From Catenulispora rubra (GTDB taxonomy: Bacteria > Actinomycetota > Actinomycetes > Streptomycetales > Catenulisporaceae), in NCBI RefSeq assembly GCF_015356825.1, contig NZ_JAACYW010000071.1:1-43499 (forward strand): a stretch of 43,499 bases of DNA, read 5' to 3'. Shown here piece by piece: positions 8,290 through 16,112 of this stretch (position 1 is its first letter; every line of letters begins with the position of its first letter). The position numbers were made by a program, and so were the translations under genes. Under the pieces are notes generated by a model. It saw only the letters and a list, made by a program, of their open reading frames with translations. It had not been told where the DNA came from and made no database searches.

Positions 8290-8318
8290 TTGACTGACCA
8301 GTCACACATTCTGTAACG
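8290..8318 (+). promoter_or_regulatory. Promoter and TetR operator of the S33-like gene
   Basis: TTGACT (8290-8295) and TGTAAC (8312-8317) with a 16-base spacer. The palindrome TGACTGACCAGTCA (8291-8304) overlaps the -35 box and spacer, and TGACTGACCAGTCAC matches the TetR-gene operator TGAGTGAACACTCAC at 12 of 15 positions, with the changes placed symmetrically at two of the three differences. Confidence 0.65.
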
Positions 8319-8334
8319 ACAGAGAGAAAGAACG

Positions 8335-9852
8335 ATGAGACTCTTCCCCCGCGTCACCGACATCCGCAGGCCGCGTAGGTACTTCGCGTTGGCAGTCGCC
8401 GCGACGGCGGTGGCGGCCGTCGCCATCCCGACCGCGGCCGCCGCTAACTCCCCCGCCTCCGCCTCGTCAGCTTCGGCGGAGCGGTCGAACCCGGCGGCCG
8501 GCATCGCATGGCAGCCATGCACCGATCCGGACTTCGCGGGCATGGACTGCGGAACCATGAAGGCTCCCGTCGACTACGCCCACCCCGGCGGGCCGCAGGT
8601 CTCGCTGTCGATGGTGCGTCACCGCGCGTCGGACGGCGCGCACCGCATCGGCGCGCTGGTCCTCAACGACGGCGCCGGCGGATCCAGCATCGAGCAGTTC
8701 CGCTTCGCGCTGCGCTTCGGGCTCGCACAGACGCCGATGGGCCAGCGGTTCGACGTCATCGCCATGGATCCGCGCGGCGTCGGACACAGCCAGGCCATCC
8801 ACTGCACGCGGCCCGCCAAGGCCCCGGGGATCACCGACCTGCCCAGCAACCAGGCGCAGTTCGACGCGTTGGTCGCCAACAACCAGGCCTTCGCCGCCGA
8901 CTGCCTGAAGAACAACGGTCCGCTGCTGACGCACATAGACATGGCCAGCACCGCGCGCGACTTCGAGCGGCTGCGCGTCGGCCTTCACGAGACGCAGCTC
9001 AACTGGTACGGCATCCAATACAGCGATCTGCTCGGCCGCACCTACGCCCAGATGTTCCCGGGCCGCCTGCGCACGATGCTGCTGGACACCGCCCTCGACG
9101 ACGCCCTGCCGCCGACCGAGCGCGTGGCCACCGAGATGGCCACCGCGGAGCAGGCCTTCGACCGCTTCGCCGGCTGGTGTCACGACACTGACAGCTGCGC
9201 ATTGCACGGTCAGGACGTCGCCGCCGTCTACGACCAGCTTGTCGCCAAGGCCGACCGCACCCCGATCGCCGTCAAGGGCACCGGCCAGACCCTGACCGGG
9301 CAGGACATCCAGGCCGCTACGCAGGACTTCCTGGTCATCAAGTCGGTGACCTGGTCCACTCTCGGCACCGCCATCCAGCAGGCGCTGGCCGGTGACGCCA
9401 CCGCGTTCACGCACGACGTCGACAAGACCCTCGACCACACGCAGCTGCAAGTCGCCGCCTGCCTGGACCAGCCGCCGGCGGCGACCACGTACGCCGGGCT
9501 CGCGCAGTTGGAGATGCTGGCCCGTCAGACTTCGCCGCATCTCGGCGGCCTGGTGCAGTCGTGGACCAACATGACCGGCTGCCTGGGCTGGCCTGTCGCC
9601 GCGCACAGCACGGCGCCAGCGAGCCCGGTCAAGCATGCGCCGCCGGCGTTGATCCTGCAGTCGACGCACCAGACGCTGTCCGCGTACTCCTGGGCCTTCG
9701 GGCTGGCGGCCCAGCTGCCCGGGTCCAGCGTGCTGTCGATCAACGGCGACGACTACAGCACGTACATCACCAGCCCCTGCGCGGCGAGCAACGCCAACAG
9801 CTACCTCATCGATCGGACGCTGCCGGCCGCCGGGACGCTGTGCGCGTACTGA
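8335..9852 (+). CDS. Secreted S33 peptidase-like protein with lost catalytic triad (pseudoenzyme)
   Basis: 505 residues with a signal peptide (about 1-38, ending AAAAN). The frame matches the secreted actinobacterial tripeptidyl-aminopeptidase family (S33, alpha/beta-hydrolase): WQPCTD..GMDCGTMKAPVDY, FDVIAMDPRGVGHS, LNWYGIQYSDLLGRTYAQMFP, and TSPCA near the end. The expected nucleophile motif GxSxG reads G226-I-Q-Y-S230, with Gln228 at the Ser position; the acid position (normally LDPVTP) reads Gln446, and the region of the catalytic His reads GDDY (Tyr474). The oxyanion NPGGPG motif is NDGAGG. The scaffold is otherwise intact and full length, so it looks like a maintained non-catalytic relative, perhaps a binding protein, rather than a decaying gene. 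Probably controlled by the upstream TetR. Confidence 0.85.
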   Translation: MRLFPRVTDIRRPRRYFALAVAATAVAAVAIPTAAAANSPASASSASAERSNPAAGIAWQPCTDPDFAGMDCGTMKAPVDYAHPGGPQVSLSMVRHRASDGAHRIGALVLNDGAGGSSIEQFRFALRFGLAQTPMGQRFDVIAMDPRGVGHSQAIHCTRPAKAPGITDLPSNQAQFDALVANNQAFAADCLKNNGPLLTHIDMASTARDFERLRVGLHETQLNWYGIQYSDLLGRTYAQMFPGRLRTMLLDTALDDALPPTERVATEMATAEQAFDRFAGWCHDTDSCALHGQDVAAVYDQLVAKADRTPIAVKGTGQTLTGQDIQAATQDFLVIKSVTWSTLGTAIQQALAGDATAFTHDVDKTLDHTQLQVAACLDQPPAATTYAGLAQLEMLARQTSPHLGGLVQSWTNMTGCLGWPVAAHSTAPASPVKHAPPALILQSTHQTLSAYSWAFGLAAQLPGSSVLSINGDDYSTYITSPCAASNANSYLIDRTLPAAGTLCAY

Positions 9853-9888
9853 TCACACGTGCTGACCACACGTACTGATCACGCCAGG

Positions 9889-12525
9889 TCACACCAGCCC
9901 GAAGTGGGGACCGAGCACGCGCGCCAGTTCTTCGGCCCGTTCGCGCCAGCCGAGTGCCAGTGCCAGGCGGCGGACCGCGACGAGGTTGCCGAGTTCGGTC
10001 TCCAGGAGGCGTTCGGCGTGCTGGGGGTTCTTGGCCCGCTTCGTATACGGGTCCTGCGACGGCGCGGGGGCTGGGGCTGGGGCCTGGGTTTGGCCGGTGT
10101 CGAGGGTCGCGCACCATTGGGTCGCGGTGCGCAGGTAGTAGTCGATGAGGCGCTCGGAGGCCTGCAGGGTCTCGTCCGGTTCGCCGTCGGCGCTTTGGAG
10201 TTCGGCGGCGACGTCGTGGACGAGGTCGTGGAGGTGGTAGCGGCCGGGGGCGCGCTCCTGCAGGAGGTTGGCCTCGAAGAGGCATTCCAGGGCTGATTCG
10301 GCGTCGGGCAGGGGCGCGCCGGTGAGGGCGGCGGCGGAGTGGGCGTCGAAGTCGGGGCCCGGGTGCAGGCTCAGAAGCCGGAACAGGCGCTTGGGCAGCG
10401 GCTGGAGCTGGTGATAGGACCAGGCCAGGATGGCGGTGACGTCGCGGTCGCCGGCGACCAGGAAGCGGGTGCGGTGCCCGGCCAGCTGCTCGGCGACGCG
10501 CTCCACCGGCCAGGTGGCGCGGTCCCGGAGGCGGGCGGCGGCGACCTGGATCGCCAGCGGGAGGCGGCCGCAGAGTTCCACGGCCGAGGCCACCGCCTCC
10601 GGCTCGGCGCGGGCGCGGTCGGTGCCGATGATGCGGCTGAACAGCGCGATGGCCGAGCCGGGGTTCATCACCTGCAGCGGGATCGGCACGGCGCCCTCCA
10701 GCGAGGGCATCCGGCGGCGGCTGGTGATCAGGACGAAGGTCTCGCCGGAGCCGGGAAGCAGGGGCCTGATCTGCGCGGCGTCGCGCGCGTTGTCCAGGAG
10801 CACCAGGGCACGCCGGCCGGACAGCCGGGCCCGCCACAGCGCGCTGCGCTCGTCCAGCCCCTCGGGCAGCGTCTCCGGAGCGAGGCCGCTGGCGCGCAGC
10901 AGCGCTTCGAGCGCCTGCGCCGGCTCGACCGGTTCAGTGACGGCGCAGAAGCCTGACAGGTCGACGAAGTAGTGGCCGTCGGGGAAGAGCGGCGCCAGGC
11001 GGTGCGCGACGTGCACAGCGAGCGTCGACTTGCCGACGCCGCCCATGCCGTCGATGACGGCGACCTGCGGCGCGGGGCCACCCGCGCGGGCCTGCGCAAC
11101 CAGGTCCTGAATCTGGCGCTCGCGGCCGATGAACTCGGCGAGGTCGCGGGGCAGGAAGGAGCGGTCGACGCGGGGCGCCGGGACGGGAGTGGTAGTCGGG
11201 GGAACCGGGAGCGGTAATGCTTCGACGGCGCGGACCAGCGGATCGTGGGCGGGCCAGGTCGGGTCGGCGAGGGCCACCGGGGAGGGGGTCGGTGAGCGGC
11301 GCTGCTCGGGGCCGGACCAGCGTCGGAGGTCGGGCGCAGGGAGCAAAGCAGCACCATTGGGCTGCTGCTCGGAACCTGGCCATGGTGCTGGGCCAGGCGC
11401 GATGCCGGCTGGCTGCGGCGAGGATGCCGCGGCGGGCGCGGCATTGTGAGGCTGCTGCGCGGAACCGGGCCACAGTCCCGAGTCGGGCGCGATGCCAGCT
11501 GGCTGCGGCGAAGATGCTGCTGCTGCGGGGGCGGGTACCGGTTGGGCGTTGCGAGGCTGCTGCCCGGAACCGGGCCGCGGTCCCGGGTCAGGCTCGATGC
11601 CGGTTGGCTGCGGCAAGTGCGCGGGCAGCGGTCGTTGGTCGGGCGCGATACCGAGTGGCTGCGGCTCGGGCGTGCTTTGAGGTTTCTGGCCTGGTGCAGG
11701 CTGCTGCAACGTTTCAGGCGCAAGCCGTGTCTGCCCGACCGCCACCAGCTCGCGCGACTCCCCGTCAGCCGCCGCCTCCCCCGGCGCCGCATCACCCCGC
11801 AGCACCCCCTCGTGCGCGCGGCGCAGCTGCGGTCCCGGGTCCAGGCCGAGCTCGTCGGCCAGCATCCGGCGGCCTTGTTCGTACACGGTCAGTGCGTCGG
11901 CCTGGCGGCCGGAGGCGTGCAGGGCGCGCATCAGTAGTGCCCGGAGGGATTCGCGGAAGGGGTGTTCGTCGACCAGGGCGGTCAGCTCGCCCAGGGTGGC
12001 GGCCGCTTCGCCGAGGCGGAGGCGGATGGCGGTCGCGGCCTCGACCGCGTCGAGGCGTTGTTCGTCCAGGACCGCCGCGGCGTTGGCCAGGCGGGAGTCG
12101 CGCAGGCCGGTCAGGGCCGGGCCGCGCCACAGTGTCAGGCCTTTGTTCAGGGTGCTGAGTGCCTGTTCGTCGTGGCCTTCGGCCAGGGCCTGGCGGGCTT
12201 CGGCGGTGGCGGCCTGGAAGCGGTAGGCGTCCACCGCCGACTGCGGGACCGCCAGGCGGTAGCCCGCGCCCTCGGTGGCGACCAGGCCGCCGCCCAGGGC
12301 CCGGCGGAGGGTGCCGACAACGTTGTGGACCTGCTGGCGCGCCGATTCCGGCGGGTCGTCCCACAGCACGTCCACGATCCGTTCGTACGGCACCACCGCG
12401 TCGGCGTTCACGCTCAGCAGCGCCGCGAGGCGGCAGACGCGGGTGCCGCGCAGCGTCGACTCGCGGCCGCCCAGGTGGATGCGTAGCGGGCCGAGGATCC
12501 AGATGTCGAGATCGGGCGCGCCCAC
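9889..12525 (-). CDS. SARP/AfsR-type pathway regulator with NB-ARC ATPase domain
   Basis: 878 residues from GTG at 12525 (GAGGGGGA ribosome binding site). Residues 1-90 are the OmpR-like winged helix of SARPs (LDIWILGPLRI...), 95-245 the bacterial transcriptional activation domain, about 250-450 a Pro/Gln/Ala linker with repeats, and about 460-740 an NB-ARC ATPase with P-loop GMGGVGKST (K499) and VLLDN Walker B. The C-terminus has a winged-helix-like part but lacks the long TPR array of AfsR. SARPs activate antibiotic operons by binding direct repeats near -35. The gene is divergent from the biosynthetic operon, whose promoter carries such repeats. Leu437 is a TTA codon (11215-11217), suggesting bldA-dependent translation. 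Confidence 0.93.
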   Translation of the reverse strand: MGAPDLDIWILGPLRIHLGGRESTLRGTRVCRLAALLSVNADAVVPYERIVDVLWDDPPESARQQVHNVVGTLRRALGGGLVATEGAGYRLAVPQSAVDAYRFQAATAEARQALAEGHDEQALSTLNKGLTLWRGPALTGLRDSRLANAAAVLDEQRLDAVEAATAIRLRLGEAAATLGELTALVDEHPFRESLRALLMRALHASGRQADALTVYEQGRRMLADELGLDPGPQLRRAHEGVLRGDAAPGEAAADGESRELVAVGQTRLAPETLQQPAPGQKPQSTPEPQPLGIAPDQRPLPAHLPQPTGIEPDPGPRPGSGQQPRNAQPVPAPAAAASSPQPAGIAPDSGLWPGSAQQPHNAAPAAASSPQPAGIAPGPAPWPGSEQQPNGAALLPAPDLRRWSGPEQRRSPTPSPVALADPTWPAHDPLVRAVEALPLPVPPTTTPVPAPRVDRSFLPRDLAEFIGRERQIQDLVAQARAGGPAPQVAVIDGMGGVGKSTLAVHVAHRLAPLFPDGHYFVDLSGFCAVTEPVEPAQALEALLRASGLAPETLPEGLDERSALWRARLSGRRALVLLDNARDAAQIRPLLPGSGETFVLITSRRRMPSLEGAVPIPLQVMNPGSAIALFSRIIGTDRARAEPEAVASAVELCGRLPLAIQVAAARLRDRATWPVERVAEQLAGHRTRFLVAGDRDVTAILAWSYHQLQPLPKRLFRLLSLHPGPDFDAHSAAALTGAPLPDAESALECLFEANLLQERAPGRYHLHDLVHDVAAELQSADGEPDETLQASERLIDYYLRTATQWCATLDTGQTQAPAPAPAPSQDPYTKRAKNPQHAERLLETELGNLVAVRRLALALGWRERAEELARVLGPHFGLV
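11335..11690 (-). repeat. Imperfect coding repeats in the SARP linker
   Basis: About four degenerate copies of a unit of roughly 25-32 codons encode variants of PQPAGIAP, PWPGSEQQP and NAAPAAAS. At DNA level the blocks around GGCTGCGGCGAAGATGC and GAACCGGGCCAC recur. It looks like an expanding disordered linker between the DNA-binding and ATPase halves. Confidence 0.7.
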
Positions 12526-12663
12526 GATTCCCCCTCAACTCGATAGACATGCCCGGTCTTCGGCGGGTCTACCACGGCCTACCCCCGAACACCGGCTCTC
12601 GATCATCCAGGGTAGCCGAGGAGTAGCGCTGAGGCAGCGGGCGTTTCGCCCAGCGGCGCGCGG

Positions 12664-12723
12664 CGGTCTCGGGACGGTAGCGGCGCGGTCGCCGGACGGT
12701 AGCGGACGTCGAGACGATCTATC
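12664..12723 (+). promoter_or_regulatory. SARP-type direct repeats and promoter of the C-nucleoside operon
   Basis: Four heptamers stand at exact 11-base steps: CGGTCTC (12664-12670), CGGTAGC (12675-12681), CGGTCGC (12686-12692) and CGGTAGC (12697-12703). Two lie in a longer identical 12-mer GGACGGTAGCGG at 12672 and 12694, 22 bases apart. This is the geometry of SARP sites (heptamer repeats, 11 or 22 bp apart, on one face of the helix next to the -10). A weak -10-like GATCTAT lies at 12716-12722. The operon start codon is at 12766. Confidence 0.75.
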
Positions 12724-12765
12724 CGAAGCGAATCAGTGAACGGATTCGATCGGCGGGAGGCAGCC

Positions 12766-14250
12766 ATGTGGGAAGTCGCGATCAGTGCCCGGCGGGACCT
12801 GGCGGTGGCGGTCGTCGACGGTGCGCGCACCTGGAGCTACGCCGACCTCGCCGAGCAGGTGGCCGCGCACCGCTGCGTGTTCGAGCGGGACGGCGTGCGG
12901 CCCGGGCAGACCGTCGCGCTGCTGGCGGACAAGTCCGCGCACGCCGTGGCCGCGACGCTCGCCCTGGCCGAGACCGGCGCGACCGTGTTCGTCCCGCCGC
13001 GCGGGCTGGGCTCGGAGCTGCAGGCCGATCTGCTGTGCCGGGCCGCGGCGGACTACACGGTCCAGGCCGACGAGCGCAACGCCGAGTCGCTGCGCGCGAC
13101 CGTCGTGCCCCAGTCGCACCGCGCCTCCGACCGCCGCGCCGCCTTGGTCCTGAGCACGTCCGGCTCGACCGGCGTCCCCAAGCTCGTACCGCTGCCCTCG
13201 CCGGCGCTGGAGCGCTTCGCCGGCTGGGCCGCCGACGCCTTCGGCATCGGCCCGGGTGTCCGGGTCCTGAGTTACGCGCCGCTGAACTTCGACCTGTCGC
13301 TGCTCGACGTGTGGGGCACGCTGATCCACGGCGGCACCACCGTCCTGGTCCGGCCCGACGACGCCGCCCGCGCCGACCGGATCGCCCGGATCCTCGTCGA
13401 TCAGGGCCCTGAGGTGGTGCAGGCGGTCCCGCTGCTGGTCCGCCTGCTGGCCACGGCCGACGTGCCGCCGCAGCCGCGGGTCCGGCACGTGATCCTGACC
13501 GGCGAGAGCTTCCCAGTCGAGCACTGGTCCTGGCTGCGCCGCACCTTCCCCCGGGCCGAGGTGTGGAACCTGTACGGCTGCACCGAGACCAACGACAGCT
13601 TCCGGCACCGGCTGGTCCAGGCGGACATCGACGCCGGGCGGGTCCCGATCGGCCGTCCGCTGCCCGGCGTGGAGGCCAGGATCCAGGACCGCGGCACACG
13701 ATCGACCACCGGCGAGGGGTACGCCGAAGGCGAACTGCTGGTGAGCACGCCGTTCCAGACCCCGGGATACCTGCGCCAGGGGGATCCCGAGGAGGATCCG
13801 CAGTCCTCGCCGTTCGTGCGGCTGCCGGACTCGGACCGGGTCTTCTACCGGACCGGCGACATCGTGCGCCGCACCGCGGACGGCGTGCACCACCTCGTCG
13901 ACCGCATCAGCCGCATCGTGAAGGTGAACGGCGTCCGGACCAGCCTGGCCGAGGTCGAGCGGGTGCTCGCGGACCACCCCGACGTGGCCGAGGCCGTGGT
14001 GTTCACGGTGCCGGACGAGGTGGCCGGCCAGGTGCTGCACGCCGCCGTGCTGCCGCGCTCCGCCGAGCAGCACCTGGCCGCCCCCGCGCTCGACACCCTC
14101 GCGCTGCGCGGGCACTGTCGCCGGCGGCTGGCCGCCGCCGCGGTGCCCAGCCGCTACCACCTGCTCTCCCTGGACCTGCCGCGCACCTCCACCGGCAAGC
14201 CCGACCGGGCCAGGATCCGTGCCCTGCTCACCGAAGGAGCCGCTCCGTGA
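12766..14250 (+). CDS. Stand-alone amino acid adenylation enzyme (NRPS-like A domain)
   Basis: 494 residues from ATG at 12766, set by GGGAGG at 12755-12760. All ANL-superfamily core motifs are present: A3 STSGSTGVPK (131-139), A4 APLNFDLSLLDVWG with D176 at the position that binds the amino group of alpha-amino acids, A5 NLYGCTETND, A7 YRTGD (361), A8 ISRIVKVNGVRTSLAEVE and A10 STGKPD with K478. It should activate an amino acid as aminoacyl-AMP and load it on the carrier protein encoded next, with which it overlaps by 4 bases. The published showdomycin route would make the amino acid glutamine; I cannot derive that from the sequence. First gene of the operon. Confidence 0.92.
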   Translation: MWEVAISARRDLAVAVVDGARTWSYADLAEQVAAHRCVFERDGVRPGQTVALLADKSAHAVAATLALAETGATVFVPPRGLGSELQADLLCRAAADYTVQADERNAESLRATVVPQSHRASDRRAALVLSTSGSTGVPKLVPLPSPALERFAGWAADAFGIGPGVRVLSYAPLNFDLSLLDVWGTLIHGGTTVLVRPDDAARADRIARILVDQGPEVVQAVPLLVRLLATADVPPQPRVRHVILTGESFPVEHWSWLRRTFPRAEVWNLYGCTETNDSFRHRLVQADIDAGRVPIGRPLPGVEARIQDRGTRSTTGEGYAEGELLVSTPFQTPGYLRQGDPEEDPQSSPFVRLPDSDRVFYRTGDIVRRTADGVHHLVDRISRIVKVNGVRTSLAEVERVLADHPDVAEAVVFTVPDEVAGQVLHAAVLPRSAEQHLAAPALDTLALRGHCRRRLAAAAVPSRYHLLSLDLPRTSTGKPDRARIRALLTEGAAP

Positions 14251-14510
14251 CCACGACAACGAGTGTCGCCGCCGTCGTCCACGACCACCTCGTCAGCACC
14301 CACGCCCCCGACGCCGACCGCATCCCGTCCGACTACGACCTGCTCGAAGGCGGAGTCCTGGACAGCCTGACGCTGGTCTCCCTCTTGTCCTGGATCGGCC
14401 GCCGCTTCGCGCTGCCGATCGAGGAGCTCGACCTTGATCCGCAGCGACTGCGCAGCATCGACGCGATCGCCGAGTTCATAGAAGCCCACACGCAAGCCCC
14501 ATCCCGATGA
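14247..14510 (+). CDS. Peptidyl/acyl carrier protein
   Basis: 87 residues from GTG at 14247, which overlaps the stop of the adenylation gene (GTGA); GAAGGAG lies 7 bases upstream. GGVLDSLTLVSLL contains S40, the phosphopantetheine attachment serine, and the length and helix pattern fit a discrete carrier domain. It is predicted to hold the aminoacyl group made by the preceding enzyme while the cupin and flavoprotein encoded next modify it. Too similar to ACP and PCP alike to separate by motif; context favours PCP. Confidence 0.9.
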   Translation: MTTTTSVAAVVHDHLVSTHAPDADRIPSDYDLLEGGVLDSLTLVSLLSWIGRRFALPIEELDLDPQRLRSIDAIAEFIEAHTQAPSR

Positions 14511-14535
14511 CCCTGACCGAGAAAGCCCGGCAAAC

Positions 14536-14913
14536 ATGATCATCCGCGAGAAGGACTCCGTCGACGCCGTCGACTGGGGCAACGGCCGCAGTCACCGTCT
14601 CCTGATAGCCGCCGACGGCGTCGGTTTCGCCGTGGCGCACACCGTGGTGCGCGCCGGTTCGGAATCGCGCCTGCAGTACCGGAACCACATCGAGGCCTGC
14701 TACTGCATCTCCGGCGAGGGCGAGGTGGTCAGCGCCGACGGCGAGCTGCGCCACAAGCTCGTGCCCGGCGTGCTCTACGCCCTGGACCAGAACGACGCGC
14801 ACATCCTGCGCGCCGCCGAGCACGGCGACCTGGAGCTCATCAGCGTCTTCAACCCCCCGATCCGGGGCGATGAGCAGCACCGCCTGAGCCCGGACGGCTT
14901 CTCCGCCTACTGA
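14536..14913 (+). CDS. Ectoine-synthase-like cupin cyclase
   Basis: 125 residues, aligned by eye over the full length with ectoine synthase EctC: SHRLLIAADGVGF, YRNHIEACYCISGEGEV, MYALD-type VLYALDQNDAHILR and SVFNPPIRG. The metal ligands of EctC correspond to E53, Y81 and H89, all kept. EctC closes N-gamma-acetyl-diaminobutyrate to ectoine and is reported to cyclise glutamine to a five-membered amino-dihydropyrrole carboxylate as a side reaction. No ectA, ectB or ectD is nearby; in this operon it most likely cyclises a carrier-bound glutamine to an amidine ring. It starts 25 bases after the carrier gene with only a weak ribosome binding site. Confidence 0.88.
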   Translation: MIIREKDSVDAVDWGNGRSHRLLIAADGVGFAVAHTVVRAGSESRLQYRNHIEACYCISGEGEVVSADGELRHKLVPGVLYALDQNDAHILRAAEHGDLELISVFNPPIRGDEQHRLSPDGFSAY

Positions 14914-14950
14914 GAGGCGGCCGTTCCACGAGGCCGCGAGAAGGGATCCG

Positions 14951-16108
14951 ATGATGACGGCGACCACGCACGAGCGCACCGCGTTCGCCGACCTGATCGC
15001 CCAGCTGGGCGCCGAGCTCAGCGACGGGCACCTCGACGACGACCGCGACCACCGCTTCCGCGCCGACAAGTGGCGGCGGCTGGGCGAGGTCGGGCTGTTC
15101 GGCCTGCCGTTCCCGACCGAGTACGGGGGCGCGGGCCTCGACATCGCCGAGACCGTCAGCGTCCTGCGATCGCTGGGCGAGCACTGTCTGGACGCCGGCC
15201 TCGTGTTCAGCGCCACCACCCAACTGGCCAGCACCGGCACCCCGTTGGCCCGCTTCGGGTCGGCGGAGCTGAAGGAGCGGTACCTGCCCGGCGTGTGCGC
15301 CGGCGAGCTGATCGGCGCACACGCCATCACCGAGAGCGGCGGCGGATCGGACGCGCTGGCGATGCGGACGACCGCACGGCGCGACGGCGACGACTACGTG
15401 CTCTCCGGCGCGAAGGCCTACGTCTCCAACGGCCCGATCGCCGATCTGATCGTGGTCTACGCGAAGACCGGCTCCGGCGCGACCGCGCTGTCGCCGTTCC
15501 TGGTGCCCACGGACGCCGCCGGCGTCGTCCGGGGCGCGCCGATCTCGAAGATGGGGCTGCGCACGTCGCCGATGTGCGAGCTCTTCCTCGACGACGTCCG
15601 GGTCCCGGCCGGCCACCTCCTCGGCTACGAGGGCGGCGGCCTGCTGGTCCTGGACTACGTGATGAAGCGGGAGATCCTGTACTCGTTCGCCGCGACGGTC
15701 GGGCAGATGGCCGGCCGGCTGGAGCGGGTCATCGGCCACGCCAACTCCCGCGAGCAGTTCGGCGCGCCGATCGCCGCCAACCAGGCGGTCTCGCACCGGA
15801 TCGCCGACCTGAAGATCGGCTACGAGACCAGCCGGATGTGGCTGGAGCACACCGCGGCGGCGCTCACCGGCCATCAGGACGTGGCCCTGGACATCGCCAT
15901 CACCAAGCTCGTCGCCAGCGAGGCCGCGGTGGCCTCGGCGTCGGCCGCGGTGCAGCTGTTCGGCGGCGCCGGCTACATGAGCGAGTACGGCGTGGAGAAG
16001 GAGCTGCGGGACAACGTCGCGGCGACCATCTACTCCGGCAGCAGCGAGATCCAGCGCGACCGGCTCGCGGCGCTGCTGGGGCTGCGGACCCGGAAGACGG
16101 GGAAGTGA
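14951..16108 (+). CDS. Acyl-CoA-dehydrogenase-like flavoprotein, predicted to oxidise the carrier-bound ring
   Basis: 385 residues (ATG ATG; the second ATG at 14954 is better spaced from AAGGGA). The acyl-CoA dehydrogenase fold is complete: FPTEYGGAG, AITESGGGSDA for FAD, SREQFGAPI and AVQLFGGAGYMSEY. The usual catalytic glutamate site of the YEGTSEIQ motif reads YSGSSEIQ (S362), and the alternative site used by isovaleryl- and long-chain enzymes aligns with K239, one residue from R240-E241. Similar dehydrogenases act on prolyl-carrier proteins to make pyrroles. Here it would desaturate the cyclised aminoacyl-carrier to an aminopyrrole. The base used is uncertain. Confidence 0.88.
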   Translation: MMTATTHERTAFADLIAQLGAELSDGHLDDDRDHRFRADKWRRLGEVGLFGLPFPTEYGGAGLDIAETVSVLRSLGEHCLDAGLVFSATTQLASTGTPLARFGSAELKERYLPGVCAGELIGAHAITESGGGSDALAMRTTARRDGDDYVLSGAKAYVSNGPIADLIVVYAKTGSGATALSPFLVPTDAAGVVRGAPISKMGLRTSPMCELFLDDVRVPAGHLLGYEGGGLLVLDYVMKREILYSFAATVGQMAGRLERVIGHANSREQFGAPIAANQAVSHRIADLKIGYETSRMWLEHTAAALTGHQDVALDIAITKLVASEAAVASASAAVQLFGGAGYMSEYGVEKELRDNVAATIYSGSSEIQRDRLAALLGLRTRKTGK

Positions 16109-16112
16109 CGCC

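Noticed and set aside
9840..9890. Repeated CTGATCACACGT-like segments between the S33-like and SARP gene ends
   Set aside because: Short degenerate repeats in a 36-base convergent gap with no hairpin strong enough to call a terminator and no operator geometry.
12736..12765. Upstream start (GTG at 12736) for the adenylation gene
   Set aside because: The GGGAGG site at 12755-12760 fits ATG at 12766 and nothing fits 12736.
12733..14259. Minus-strand open frame opposite the adenylation gene
   Set aside because: No recognisable motif; the plus strand shows all adenylation core motifs.
14536..14913. Ectoine osmolyte operon
   Set aside because: No ectA, ectB or ectD in the window, and the gene is embedded in a carrier-protein operon.
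12766..16108. Classical pyrrole-2-carboxyl pathway from proline (A domain, carrier, acyl-CoA dehydrogenase)
   Set aside because: The same three enzyme types occur there, but the EctC-like cyclase and the PsuG-type C-glycosynthase are not part of it; the showdomycin-type route explains all genes better. Not fully excluded.
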